A stretch of DNA of 64,000 bases from Nemophila menziesii (Eukaryota; Streptophyta; Magnoliopsida; Boraginales; Hydrophyllaceae): assembly GCA_029959085.1 (NCBI GenBank), contig JARWIR010000027.1, positions 7,688,001-7,752,000 of the forward strand, in the 5' to 3' direction. The notes below the pieces were generated by a model that was given only the letters and a program-made list of their open reading frames with translations, had not been told where the DNA came from and made no database searches. Both the position numbers and the translations under genes were made by a program. Of the stretch, positions 1-10,991 are shown one piece after another. Each line of letters begins with the position of its first letter. The first letter of the stretch is position 1.

Positions 1-423
1 AGCATATTCCTTGTGTTCACTACTCATAATACCCTTAGGAAAATTTGTCTCCTCACCAAACTTCAAAAATTCAATTCTTTCACCAACCTGAGTATTCCAA
101 CAAGTATAAACCCTCTTAGGCTTATGGGCCCACATCTTCATACGCGGAGGTTTCTGTTGAACTGGTACTTCCGGATCCTCTTGTTCAGTTTCCTTTTCAA
201 TGCTCTTCGCAATTTCCTCTTCTCGTTCCTTCTCACTTTCTAGCACATCAATTAATCTTCTCTTTTGACATGTGATTTCTATTCTGTTAGAATCAAGCTT
301 AACTTCATCAATTTTTCGTTTAGGACACGAATCAGGAATCTCAATAGCTTGATCTTGGGAACCACCAATGGTGGTCTTTCTTCTAGGAGCAGTTCTTCGG
401 AAATCACCGGTTCTGTTAGTCAT
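1..423 (-). CDS. aORF of element A, N-terminal part (cut by window edge)
   Basis: Open frame of 141 codons on the minus strand from the ATG at 423-421 to the window edge. It starts MTNRTGDF and is rich in basic and acidic residues. It reaches the segment HKPKRVYTCWNTQVGERIEF, which aligns with HKPKRVFTPWDEQVRDRINF in the aORF of element B. The protein is the additional ORF found after pol in some Athila elements and belongs, by my recognition of its pattern, to the broad group called putative plant transposon protein domain; its function is unknown. Directly upstream of the ATG is the purine-rich stretch TTTTGAGTTTGGGGTGG. No stop occurs in the visible part. Confidence 0.75.
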   Translation of the reverse strand, partial: MTNRTGDFRRTAPRRKTTIGGSQDQAIEIPDSCPKRKIDEVKLDSNRIEITCQKRRLIDVLESEKEREEEIAKSIEKETEQEDPEVPVQQKPPRMKMWAHKPKRVYTCWNTQVGERIEFLKFGEETNFPKGIMSSEHKEYA

Positions 424-1543
424 CTCTTTCCACCCCAAACTCAAAACTTCAAATAATGAAAAACTTAGAGAAAAAGTTTAGAATTTTGATGTTTTGAGGC
501 TTAGGAATTGAAGAATTAGGTGGAATATGAGATGGGTTTTGTTTAATTAGGATGGGAGAAGAAAGAATTGGGTTTAATTTAAGGATTGGGTGAAGAAAAA
601 TCTTGGGAAAAACTAAGGATTTGATATTAGTTTGGAGAGGAGGTGAGTTGATTTTATGTTTTTGTGGTGAAAGAGGGTAGGATTTGATGATATATAGTGT
701 GTTGATTATTTTCGGAGGTGGGGAGGCTATTGGAGCGTTTTAGGTAAAAACTTACAGAAAAGGCTAAGATAACTAGGTTAAAACACTCAAAACAGCCTCT
801 CACACATGCAAACCGGGTTCCCGGTTTCGAAAATCCGGGTACCCGGTTCCGCGTTGTTGTGACGGCGCGGAAAAATTACTTAATTAATTTTTTTTAAACC
901 TCGAGACGCTCCAAAACGCTGGACACCAAGACGTGGGGTCAGAACTTTTACTCGCCGAAACCGGGTTCCCGGTTTTGTGGAATGCGGGTACCCGGTTTTT
1001 CTCGATGGCGCGAGTCAAAACGCGCCAAAATGCAGGACCCCAAAACGCCGGGTCAGAGATTTTCAGAAGTTACAGCTCCGAAACTGGGTACCCGGTTTTG
1101 CCAAATGTGGGTTCCCGGGTTTGTTTCGATGGCGCGAATCAAAACGCAGGCCACCAAAACGCTGGGTCAGATATTTTCAAAAGTTACAGCACCAAAACCG
1201 GGTTCCCGGTTTCGAAAATTCGGGTACCCGGTTCCGACGCTGTGTCGTGAACCAAGACGCCAAGTGTTGCGTTTAAAAGGTTGGTACCAGCTCCAAAACC
1301 GGGTTCCCGGTTTCTCCTGGATATCCAACCTCTTTTTCTCCTTTTTTCGCCTTATCGACCCAAACTCGTGACCTTTTTACCCCTGAAATCATCAAAAACA
1401 ACTACCCTTCCTCATTTCTTAATAATAAACACTAAAATTACGAAAATCAAACTATTCTAAATTGCAAAAATTTAAAAACTCAACTAATATACAAAGAATT
1501 GGCTTTTGTTTAACGTCGTTAAGCTCGACGGGTTACCTCACGC
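424..1543 (-). repeat. Spacer A with tandem repeats carrying CG-rich palindromes
   Basis: This stretch lies between the pol stop of A and its aORF. From about 811 to 1315 it holds several units of roughly 110-120 bp, each with a GGGTCAG-type stretch followed by one or two palindromic cores. Cores are at 811-827 (AACCGGGTTCCCGGTTT), 836-846, about 960-976 and 985-998, 1082-1098, 1108-1121, 1195-1215, 1220-1234 and 1295-1313. The alternating forms are CCGGGTTCCCGG and CGGGTACCCG. Long overlapping open frames here are an effect of the repeats lacking stops. 424-810 and 1316-1543 show no gene. Confidence 0.8.
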
Positions 1544-4518
1544 TTAAGGAGCTTCCATGAGGTACATGACCTCTCCGGGATGTGGATCTTCTGAGCGATT
1601 GGTATCTTCACCTCCATGGTATATCTTTAATCTATGACCGTTCACCATAAAGGTACGGTTCTCTAGCAGATGTTCTATTTCTATAGCTCCATGAGGTGTA
1701 ACTTTGGTCACAATGTATGGACCTGACCACTTAGATCTTAACTTACCTGGATAATTGCTGAACTTTGAATTATACTTCAATACTCTTTGCCCCACTTCAA
1801 AGTTCTTTGTACGAATCCGATTGTCATGCCATTTCTTCGTGTTTTCTTTGTAAAGTTTGGCATTTTCATAAGCATGCAATCGGAATTCGTCAAGTTCATT
1901 AAGCTTCATCATACGATTCTTTCCGGCTAAGATAGGATCTAAGTTTAACTGCGCAATCGCCCAATAGGCACCCATTTCAAGCTCTAAAGGTAAGTGACAA
2001 GCCTTACCATACACCATACGATAGGGAGATGCACCAACTGGAGTCTTAAACGCAGTACGATAGGCCCATAACGCATCATCTAATTCATTGACCAATCTTT
2101 TCTTGTAGGACCAACGGTTTTCTCTAGAATTGACTTAACTTCACGATTCGAAACTTCAGCTTGACCATTGGATTGTGGATGATATGCAGTAGATACACGG
2201 TGTCTTACTCCATACTTCTCTAGAACAGTCTTCAGATATTTATTAACGAAATGAGATCCCCTATCGCTAATAATTACTCTAGGTGTGCCATGTCTAGTGA
2301 AAATATATGATTTCAAGAACTTGATCACCACTCGTGAATCATTGGTAGGTAAAGCCACCGCTTCTACCCACTTAGATACATAATCAACAGCTAATAAGAT
2401 GTTGAGGTTACCATTTGAAGGAACGAAAGGACCCATAAAGTCTATACCCCAAACATCGAATATTTCAACTTCTAACACATTATTACGTGGCATCTCATCC
2501 TTCTTGGATATGTTTCCGGTAAACTGGCATCTCGTGCATTTCTTAACATATTCATGACAATCTTTCATAAGAGAAGGCCAGTAAAAACCTGATTGAAATA
2601 CCTTCGCAGCGGTTCTATCTCCCTTGAAATGTCCTCCATATAGTGAATCATGGCATCCAGCTATAATGGCTTCAGTTTCCTCCCTTGCTACACATCTTCG
2701 TATCATTTGGTCAGCACAAACTTTGTAGAGGAAAGGATCCTCCCAAAAGAACTGTCTAGCACGATGAGCTAACCTCTTTATTTCTTGATAAGTAGAACCT
2801 TCAGGAAAAACACCACTCACCACTAAATTCGCAATATCTGCATACCACGGAGCTTCATAATCTCGAACAATGAATAAACTCTCATCAGGAAACTCTTCTC
2901 TAACCGCTTCAGTACCACTATTCATCTCTGAACCCTCTAAACGCGATAGATGATCTACAACCTGATTCTCACAACCCTTTCTATCTTTGATCTCTAAATC
3001 GAACTCTTGAAGCAATAACACCCACCTGATTAACCTTGGTTTCGCATCTTTCTTTTCCATGAGAAATCTGATCGCGGAATGATCTGTATAAACAATAACT
3101 TTCGCTCCAAGAAGATAAGAGCGAAATTTATCAAATGAATATACGACTGCTAGTAACTCCTTTTCTGTAACTGTGTAATTAATCTGAGCACCACTAAAAT
3201 TTTTACTAGCATAGTAAATCGAATGAAAAACTTTCTCTTTTCTCTGTCCCAATACAGCTCCCATACACAAATCACTCGCATCACACATAACCTCAAACGG
3301 TAAATTCCAATCTGGAGGTAATACTATAGGAGCAGAAATAAGCTTTTCTTTGATTGCCTTGAAGGCCGCTAAACAAGCTTCATCAAAAAGGAATTTGGAG
3401 TCCTTTTCGAGTAAGTTGCATAACGGTTTAGCAATCTTAGAAAAATCCTTAATAAACCGCCTATAAAAGCCAGCATGGCCAAGAAAACTCCTTACCCCTT
3501 TAATAGAAATTGGAGGGGGAAGAGTTTTAATTACCTCTATCTTCGCTCTATCAACCTCTAACCCAGCACTCGAAACTTTGTGACCCAGAACAATACCTTC
3601 GCGAACCATGAAATGACACTTCTCCCAGTTGAGCACCAAATCTGTTTCCTTGCATCTTACTAACACTTTCTCCAAGTTATCTAAACATTTATCAAAATCA
3701 TCACCAAACACGGAGAAATCGTCCATAAACACTTCGAGGAAATTATCGATCATATTCCAGAAGATGGCCATCATGCATCTTTGAAAAGTAGCGGGAGCGT
3801 TACACAACCCAAATGGCATTCTACGATATGCAAAAGTACCAAATGGGCATGTAAAGGTAGTCTCTTATGTTGATCTTCTGGAGCCACGTAAATCTGATTG
3901 TACCCGGAGTAGCCATCCAAGAAACAGTAATATTCTCTTCCGGCTAATTTATCTAACATTTGATCGATGAAAGGCAAAGGGAAGTGATCTTTTCTGGTGG
4001 CTTTGTTTAGCTTTCTGTAATCCATGCAAACGCTCCAACCAACTACCGTTCTTGAAGGAATTGCTTCATTTTTATCATTCAGAACTGTTGTCATTCCTCC
4101 TTTCTTCGGTACACACTGAATTGGGCTCACCCATTCACTACTCGAAATGGGATAGATAATCCCCGCATCTAAAAGCTTGATCACCTCTTTCTTCACTACA
4201 TCCTTCATAACGGGCATCAATCTCCTTTGACCTTCAACTGAGCGTGCGTTGTTATCTTCTAGTATAATTTTGTGTTGACAATAGGATGGACTAATGCCTT
4301 TGATGTCAGCAATTGTCCAACCTATTGCTTCTTTGTTGGCTCTCAACACACGCAACAGTTTATCTTCTTGAGGACCTGTTAAATTAGCTGAAACAATAAC
4401 AGGTAGAGTTTCATTAGTACCTAAATACGCATACCTCAAGTGTGTTGGTAACGGTTTTTCTTCCAATTCCGGAGGAGATTCAATTGAAGGCTTCTTTTTA
4501 GGAACAATCTCCCCCGGG
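1544..4518 (-). pseudogene. Athila pol of element A: RT, RNase H, integrase (frameshifted)
   Basis: Three overlapping minus-strand frames give one pol: 4466-3771, 3819-2080 and 2095-1544. RT shows the FMDD catalytic box. RNase H follows with CDASD, the TEKE box and the TDHS box. Integrase has an HHCC zinc site (H at CHDSLYGGH, ending KKCTRCQ), a DDE core ([26 protein letters not shown]) and a C-terminal GPY/F module (KWSGPYIVTKV). Breaks: an extra G in the C/G run near 4511-4518, a 2-bp insertion near 3860 in RT, and a frameshift near 2090 after the DDE core. The stop is at 1546-1544. The domain order RT-RH-IN is that of Ty3/gypsy. It cannot make a full protein. Confidence 0.9.
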
Positions 4519-4632
4519 TTCTCTCACAGGTTCATAGGCAAGACGCCTATACTTCGGATTTTCAGAATTTAGAGCTACCACTGTTTCGGCAAGATCTTCC
4601 ATCATCTCAGGTAAGTCTAATGTTAAAGCAGC

Positions 4633-5907
4633 CTACAAAATATCATCAAAATTTAAACAATTAAATACCTCTTGCGATGCTTGCTCAACTACATCCATTC
4701 TGAAGCAATCTTCCTGAGAATATGGAAACTTCATAGCTCGAAATACATTGAATTTGACTTCCTCGTCTTGTATCCTCATCGTTAATTCGCTGTTCTCTAC
4801 ATCGATTAATGTACGCCCTGTAGCTAGAAATGGTCTACCCAAGATAATGGGGACATTTCTATCTGCATCGTACTCAAGTATTACGAAATCTACAGGAAAT
4901 ATAAGTGTACCTGCCTTAACGAAGACATCCTCAATTCGGCCTTTAGGATGTGCAAGAGACCTGTCCGCCATTTGCAAGACCATAGAAGTGGGTCTTGCTT
5001 CTCCAATTTTTAGCTTATCAAAGATCGATTTGGGCATCAAATTGATGCTCGCTCCCAAATCACATAGCGCCTTTCCTTTCCATTCTTCCCCAATCGATAT
5101 CGGAATTGTTAAACTCCCAGGATCAACTAACTTTGGAGGTAATTTACTCTGGCAAATCACGCTACATTCTTCAGGAAGACCAATCATCTCATTATCACAA
5201 TAAGGTCTTTTGTTAGTGAGGGCCCTCTTCAAAAACTTCGTATACTTAGGAATATCTCGAATAGCCTCTAGTAACGGAATATTAATACTTAGACCCTTCA
5301 CTCTATTAAAGAATCTCTGAAAATCACCCAAATCACCTTTATGAACTCGAGATGGAAACGGTGGTGGAGGGCGAGTACTAACAATATCATCTTTCTTCTT
5401 TGGAATCTCACTTGGCCTTACTATTTCTTCAACCTCACTATCTTTCTTACTCTCTTTCTCTTTCTCACCCACTTCCTTTTCTTTTCTTGGAACTTCTTTC
5501 TCTTTCATAACGGGAAAAGGAGGTGGATGAAGGTTCTTACCACTTCCTAATGTCACAGCTTTGCAATCTTCATGTTGTCTCGGATTTTCCGTGTCACTAG
5601 GGAGTTGCCCTTGTGGACGCTGATTGAGCTGTTTTGCAAATTTCTCCATTTGATTATGTATTAATTTCATATTTTCTTCAGACGCTTGTTGACGTTCCAT
5701 AGCTTGTGTTTGAAGAGCAATTAAACTTTCAACGGTTTTCTGAATGGTAACTACTCCTTCTTGTGGATGGGCAGGTAAGGCTTTTTGGTTCATGGTTTCA
5801 TCGTAAGTATTCTGAGGAGCTTGCCTTTGTACATAATTCCCCTGATTCTGTCCTCCTTGGTAATTGTTGTGTGGTCTAGGATTGTAATTGTTTCCTTGGG
5901 GACGCGG
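4633..5907 (-). pseudogene. Athila protease and gag-pro linker of element A
   Basis: The frame 5793-4633 (386 residues) is in phase with gag upstream and separated from it by one in-frame TAG at 5910-5908. Residues 1-150 are a glutamine/lysine-rich, proline-rich linker that includes PPPPFPSR. The protease core follows with the active-site motif DLGASIN at about residue 245 and the ILGRPFLATG motif near the end. The frame closes with a TAG at 4633 where element B keeps CAG, so a single C-to-T change separates protease from pol. The enzyme would cleave the Gag-Pol polyprotein; here it is cut off from both neighbours. Confidence 0.88.
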
Positions 5908-7175
5908 CTAATACACATATGTAGGATTGGCTACCCCATTAGGATTTGAGTATTGAAACCCATGATGGTTTCTGTTAGGCTGATATCCATTACCGCTTGA
6001 ATTAAAGTTACCTCTATTGGACACAAACATCACAGGCTCTTGATTATTCGGACAACTTTCCTCATCATGATCATCTACCCTGCAAATCGAACACATATAA
6101 ACCTCTTGTGCAGCTTGCACAGCTACCTTCTTACCCGAAAATCCTTCTTTTACAGCCAAGGTAAGTTGTTTCAATTGTTGCTCTATAGTAGTTTGAATTT
6201 TATTCTCAAGCGTAGCAAATTTTTCTTCCATATTAACATTATTCACTCCTTTAACCGGTGTTCTTACTGAATTCCACCCAACTTCATTCTTGACTGTTCT
6301 TTCCAAAATGATTTTAGCATACATGGGTTGAACTTGAAGAAAACCTGCACCACATAATAAATCCAACTTCTCTCTCGAAGCTCCATCAAGGCCTTTGTAA
6401 AATATTTTTAGTTGTTGTCTGTAAAGCCATGATCGGGAACTCTTCGTAAACACATCTGAAATCTTGTCCAACTCCTACCCAAAAATTCATCATACTCTTG
6501 ACGGAAATGTGTTAATTCGAGTTGATCATCTAATCTCATGTTACTTGGGTAAAACCTTTCAAAGAAAGCGATTTCTAATTGGTCCCAGTTTGTTATCTTC
6601 GTAGGATCTTGCGTATCGTGCCATTCACTCGCTCCATCTATAACGAAAAATCAAAACACAGCATAGTACATCTGTTCTTTTGAAACTCCTTGTGTGATGT
6701 AAGAATCACATATCTGCTTAAATTTCTGGACGGCTCGGATAGGGTCTTCTCCTGGTCTACCACGAAAATTTCCAAAGTTTTGGAATTGAGCTAACATACC
6801 CGAGTCTGGACGAAATCTTGGAACATCTATATTTGGAGCACCTACTCCTATAGCAGGAGCACGGAAAGGAGCTTCTGGTGGACCATTAACAAACCACGGA
6901 TCTTGATTCATCACTATCTGAACTTGAGGATTAAGATTTAGTGGTTGAACTTGAGGAATAATGCCTGGAGCTAAAGATTGGCCATTTGCATCTAGCTGGC
7001 CTTGTCCATTATTCTGTTGATTCTGAAGATTGATATTCTCCATTATGTTAACTAACTCTTCTACTTCTAAAGCTTCTTGTTCTCTTCTTCTTTTGTTAGC
7101 AAGTCTGATCAACGATTCTGGATTATTAAGGATCGGAGGTGTTGGCTCTAGATCCTTGAATAGCCTTCTTCGCAT
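5908..7175 (-). pseudogene. Athila gag of element A (two broken parts)
   Basis: The first part runs from the ATG at 7175-7173 (MRRRLFKDLE) to a TGA at 6651. The second part is the frame 6471-5908, entered after a frameshift near 6425. The Gag domain begins around FRPDSGMLAQFQNFGNF and continues through QKFKQICDSYITQG, as in element B, which has an intact 468-residue gag. The zinc-knuckle region (YMCSICRVDDHDEESCP) keeps C-x2-C and a distal C. Gag would form the cytoplasmic virus-like particle. The final TAG at 5910-5908 replaces a CAG of element B. Confidence 0.87.
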
Positions 7176-7285
7176 ACACCAAACCTAAAAACCTGAAAAA
7201 GATAAACAAACAAAAAGCGTAAAACTGATAAAATAAAATAAATGCAACTATCACTAAAGGTAAACACCGTGGTCACACGCTACCG

Positions 7286-7303
7286 TCCCCGGCAGCGGCG
7301 CCA
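7286..7303 (-). other. Primer-binding site of element A (tRNA-Asp type)
   Basis: On the minus strand the sequence TGGCGCCGCTGCCGGGGA starts a few bases after the LTR end. It is complementary to the 3' end of plant tRNA-Asp, the usual primer for Athila minus-strand DNA synthesis. It is a primer site and not part of a tRNA gene. Confidence 0.9.
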
Positions 7304-7309
7304 AAAACT

Positions 7310-8867
7310 TGGTGGTCCTTTGTGTGTTCTAAAATAAATGCAATAAATAATCGAACCACAACCGCAAGTGTACGGTTGTCCCAAGTAATATAGTTGATAA
7401 AACAGATTCGTTCCAAAGACGGGATGGTTGACTACAATGCTTAACTATTAATGATTGATTGCACTTATGAAAGCAAATAACGAAAATATGTTTGTTTGGT
7501 TTTTGTATTAATGCTAAGTAAATGAAATACAATTATTATAATGAAAATAAAAGCTAAGACGCAAGTAAAATGATGTAAAACGCAGTATGAGAAGTAGCAC
7601 TTGAGAACGCAAGGATCCTCCCAATCCTATTTCCTAACTTATGTTGTTTAAGGGCTAAATTGGTCAATTACAATGGTCGGGATTCTAAATTCCTTATACC
7701 CCGTCAGGGTGGACTATAAGGCGATCCTAGAGTGTCACTAGTCCCGTCAGGGTAAATATGATCCACTTTTGGATGTTTAAGTTTTATTACCTCATTGGCC
7801 CTAGAATTAGCTAAGTTCGTCAGAATCAGTAGCTTCTATCCTAGATTGAATAAATGGTTCTGTATTTAAACCCTCCGCCAGGATGATCCAATTGCCACTA
7901 ATTGGAATAGCCTAAATACTAACACATGTTCCTAGTTCATGACGCTAAAAACAGTAAATATTCTTAATTTATAGAAAAGAGTAAAAGCCCCAATCTAATT
8001 TAATTTAACAGAAACCCAAATTCAACATTCGAAATTCAATAAGATTGGGATTCACCCATTGTTTGTTCTCAAGCACTAATAAATGTTTAGCTCATATTAA
8101 GAAGAAAAAATAAATTAATTGAAATGGAATTCATATTTGATTACAAAATTAAAATTGAAAGAAACCTAATTTCCGGAGTTGGAATGACTGAGAACGGAGA
8201 TATAGACCCTCTCCAGTTCTTGAAGCTTCTTCTTTCTTCCTTCTGTTGCTTCTCTCTGATGTTTCATCTTGTGGAATGTGAATTGTGTGAAAAATAGTCA
8301 AAGGCTCCTTTTATAAGTGTAAAAACGGATTAGGGCTTGGACCTAATAATAAAACACTAATTAAATGTCCAAGCCCAAATTCTAAGCCCAAAATCCCGTA
8401 ACTGCTGATACACCTTCACTAAAACGGCTTTTCCCGCTTCGTTATGACTCTGATTGACCTTATTCCAGTTGCTGAAGTTCCATAACTCGATAAGGAATGT
8501 TCTCTCTTCAAAGGTCAGCGGCTAAATTATCGCTGAAGCACCTCAAAATCAGCAATCTATGGCCTGGAAAACCGATTTTCAGCTCTAAAAATAATATCTT
8601 TGGGATTTATCTTCAAGTCTTGACTCTATATCACGATCTTTGACTTTCTCCTCGGATCCCTCTTCTAGCTAACATCTAAAACATGTAAAATTTTCACTAA
8701 AAATACCAATATTACGCGCAAAAGCTTAATAATTTAAAAATGCTAGAAATAAAAAGGGAATTCCGGATTATTGCATATTTAGTCCAAAAGTCTATCAAAT
8801 TAATTGAATAAACACTAAAAATGATGTCTCCTAAGGGTCGAAAATAAGAACAGTTAGGGAGACATCA
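7310..8867 (-). mobile_element. LTR-1 copy, shared by A (5' LTR) and B (3' LTR)
   Basis: The LTR is 1558 bp, begins TGATGTCTCCC (8867 downward) and ends GGACCACCA (7310). The PBS of A follows on one side; the aORF of B runs into it on the other. The first 11 bases are repeated inverted about 30 bases later. A TATA-like box sits near 8317-8307. It aligns along its whole length with solo LTR P (30209-31775) and, more weakly, with 16690-18213. Confidence 0.88.
8307..8317 (-). promoter_or_regulatory. TATA-like box in LTR-1 of A/B
   Basis: CTTATAAAAGG on the minus strand inside the LTR. The same box occurs at 30761-30771 in solo LTR P. Its position, after U3 and before a pyrimidine-rich stretch, suits an LTR promoter. 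This is inferred from sequence only. Confidence 0.5.
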
Positions 8868-9971
8868 CCTTCTTCTTTGGTGGAGGAGCTCTAGGGTTCT
8901 TAATTGGACGGGTCGCTTCATTGTGGGTGTTGTCGATGGAATTCAATGTCATTGTGTCTCCCTCTTCGGACGCGTCAATCTCTTCGTTCCTTCGCGGTAT
9001 TTTTGCGTCGAGACACAAGGTAGTGATAGTACAAGGAAACTTGAGGTTTTGTTGACTAGTAGGGATTTTCTCAAACTCCATTATCGTCTCGTAAATTATA
9101 CGCGCAACATCCATCTCTCGATTCTCAACAATGTTCTTAATAAAAATAACATGCTCCTTCTTCAACTCGGAAGTGTGATTAATACCAAAGAATGTAGGTA
9201 CTACGAATCTAGACCATACCTTAGCACAAGGCAACAAACAACTACTATAAACCTGCCCACCATATCTCTCACCAATTGGAATAGGGCGTTTCCCACGAAT
9301 CAAAACTGTGTCCCAAAGGGATTCCCACTCAAAAGATTGGTCATTTAGCGTTTCGAAATAAGGACAAGGACCAGTAAATTCGGGGAGTTTCAAGGCTTTG
9401 CGAATAAGTTCAACTGATAGGGGTAATACCTTTTTACGGACGATAATTGCTTGTTTATTCGAAAAGGCTACTCCGTCATAAAAATCACGGAACAAGGTGG
9501 GGATAAATGTAAGCTTTCTCTGTCTCAATTTAGTCCACCCAAACTTATCACAAGTAGTTGCATAACTCTTAAATTCGCTAGTCATAATACCAGAAGGGTA
9601 TGTTTTCTCAATACCAAACTTCAAGAAATTAATTCGATCACGAACCTGTTCATCCCAAGGTGTGAATACCCTCTTAGGTTTGTGTGCAATAGCTTTTCTT
9701 CTCGGGGCTCGCGTTTCTGGAACATGTTCTTTTGGAGTTTCCTCTTCAATCTCTTCCTCTTCCTCTTCCTCTTCATCAACCAAAGTAGGCTTAGCAGGAG
9801 TGGCCTTACTTGGGTTTTCTTTTCTCTTCATAGCAGTCTTAACCTCTTCAATATTTCGTTTAGACCCGAATCTGGAATCTCAATAGCTTTCTCTTGTGTA
9901 GCACCAAGATTGTTTCTTGTTTTTGGGTTGTTTCGTCTTGTGTAACTAAAAGAATCTGTCCTGTTAGTCAT
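8854..9971 (-). pseudogene. aORF of element B (plant transposon protein-like), one frameshift
   Basis: The start is MTNRTDSF at 9971. A single-base loss near 9863-9868 shifts the frame. The main open part (9831-8854, 325 residues) begins MKRKENPSK, has an acidic run (EEEEEEEEIEEE) at residues 20-30 and a folded region from about 50 to 260. Landmarks are HKPKRVFTPWDEQ, LFRDFYDGV, LPLSVELIRKALKLPEF and VWSRFVVPTFFGINH. It resembles the aORFs of N, E and F and, loosely, the ORF of K. The last codons and the stop (MSP-TAA) lie inside the first bases of the LTR. No signal peptide or membrane segment is visible. Its function is unknown. Confidence 0.8.
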
Positions 9972-10991
9972 GGCTTTCCACCCCAAACTCAAAACTTCAA
10001 AGAGTTGAAAACTAGGGAAAAGTTACAATCTTTGATGTTTTGAGAGAAGATTAAGGTGAATTAGTGTAAGTTATGAGATGGGTAAGGATCAATTTGAAGG
10101 ATGGGAAAGGTTTAGTGGTTCAATTTAAGGTTTGGGTGAAGAAGGAATTTAGGAAAAAGTTGGAATTTGGTGAAGTTTTGGAAAGATTTTGGGTTGATTA
10201 TGTGTTTTTAGGAGGAAAGAGAGCAAGAATAGGTGAATAAAACCTGTTTTGATGATGATTTTCGGAGCTGTGTAAAACTGAAATCGGTTGTGGAGGCTAA
10301 CTTGAGAAAGAAGCTAAATAAATAGGTTACAAAAACTCAAAACCGCCTTTACAGTGGCGAAACCGGGTTCCCGGTTTTCGACGCTAAGTCGGCGAGAAAA
10401 AATTCAAAATTCGTTTTTTTTTTACCCTTGGACGCAGCTGACCTACGTCTCGCGCAACGCAGTGGTCAGAGAGTTTGGGACAAGCAGCTCTCAAAACCGG
10501 GTACCCGGTTTGTGCGAAACCGGGTTTCCGGTTTGCGTCTGGTGCAGTAGTGTGGGATGGCTTGGACGGAACCTCTTGCGTCTCGAGCCACGCAGGGGTC
10601 AGAAACTCCGATCTCTTCAGCTTCCAAAACCGGGTACCCGATTTGTGCAAAACTAGGGCCCCAGATTTCGTCGACGCGCGAATCCAGACGCAGCCATCAT
10701 GCGTCTCGCGCCACGCAGTGGTCAGAAGTTGGGTCTTCACAGCTCACGAGACCGGGTTCCCGGTTTCTCCTGGAATTTTGTTCTGAAATTTTTTCACTTC
10801 TAACACTTTTTACCCCAAACTCATGAACTTTTGCACTCCTTAAATCATCAAAATCAACTACCCTTTCTCATTTCTTAAAAATAAACACTAATCAACAAAA
10901 ACATACTAATTTACACTACGAAAATACGAAACTAATATACAATGAATTGGATTTTGTTTAACATCGTTAAGCTCGACGGTTACCTCATATT
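9972..10991 (-). repeat. Spacer B with CG-rich palindrome repeats
   Basis: This matches spacer A in position (between pol and aORF). Palindromic cores are at 10361-10378, 10494-10536 (two), 10625-10645 and 10749-10768, in repeats of about 145 bp that share a CGCAGTGGTCAG-type stretch. The purine-rich TTTTGAGTTTGGGGTGG lies just before the aORF start, as in A. Nothing else is recognised. Confidence 0.78.

Noticed and set aside
811..1315. Repeat-spacer pattern resembling a CRISPR array
   Set aside because: Plant DNA; repeats are diverged palindromes in a retrotransposon spacer with no cas genes and uneven spacing.
933..1371. Three overlapping plus-strand ORFs of 99-129 codons
   Set aside because: They lie in the palindrome repeats and exist in all frames because the units lack stops; no domain and no conservation as protein.
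4748..5550. Plus-strand ORFs of 151 and 69 codons
   Set aside because: Antisense of the A protease and linker.
7286..7303. tRNA-Asp-like sequence as a tRNA gene
   Set aside because: Only the 18 bases complementary to the tRNA 3' end are present, next to an LTR; it is a primer-binding site.
9451..9945. Plus-strand ORF of 164 codons
   Set aside because: Antisense of the B aORF; composition reflects the acidic run on the other strand.
10354..10826. Overlapping ORFs on both strands in spacer B
   Set aside because: Same repeat effect as in spacer A.
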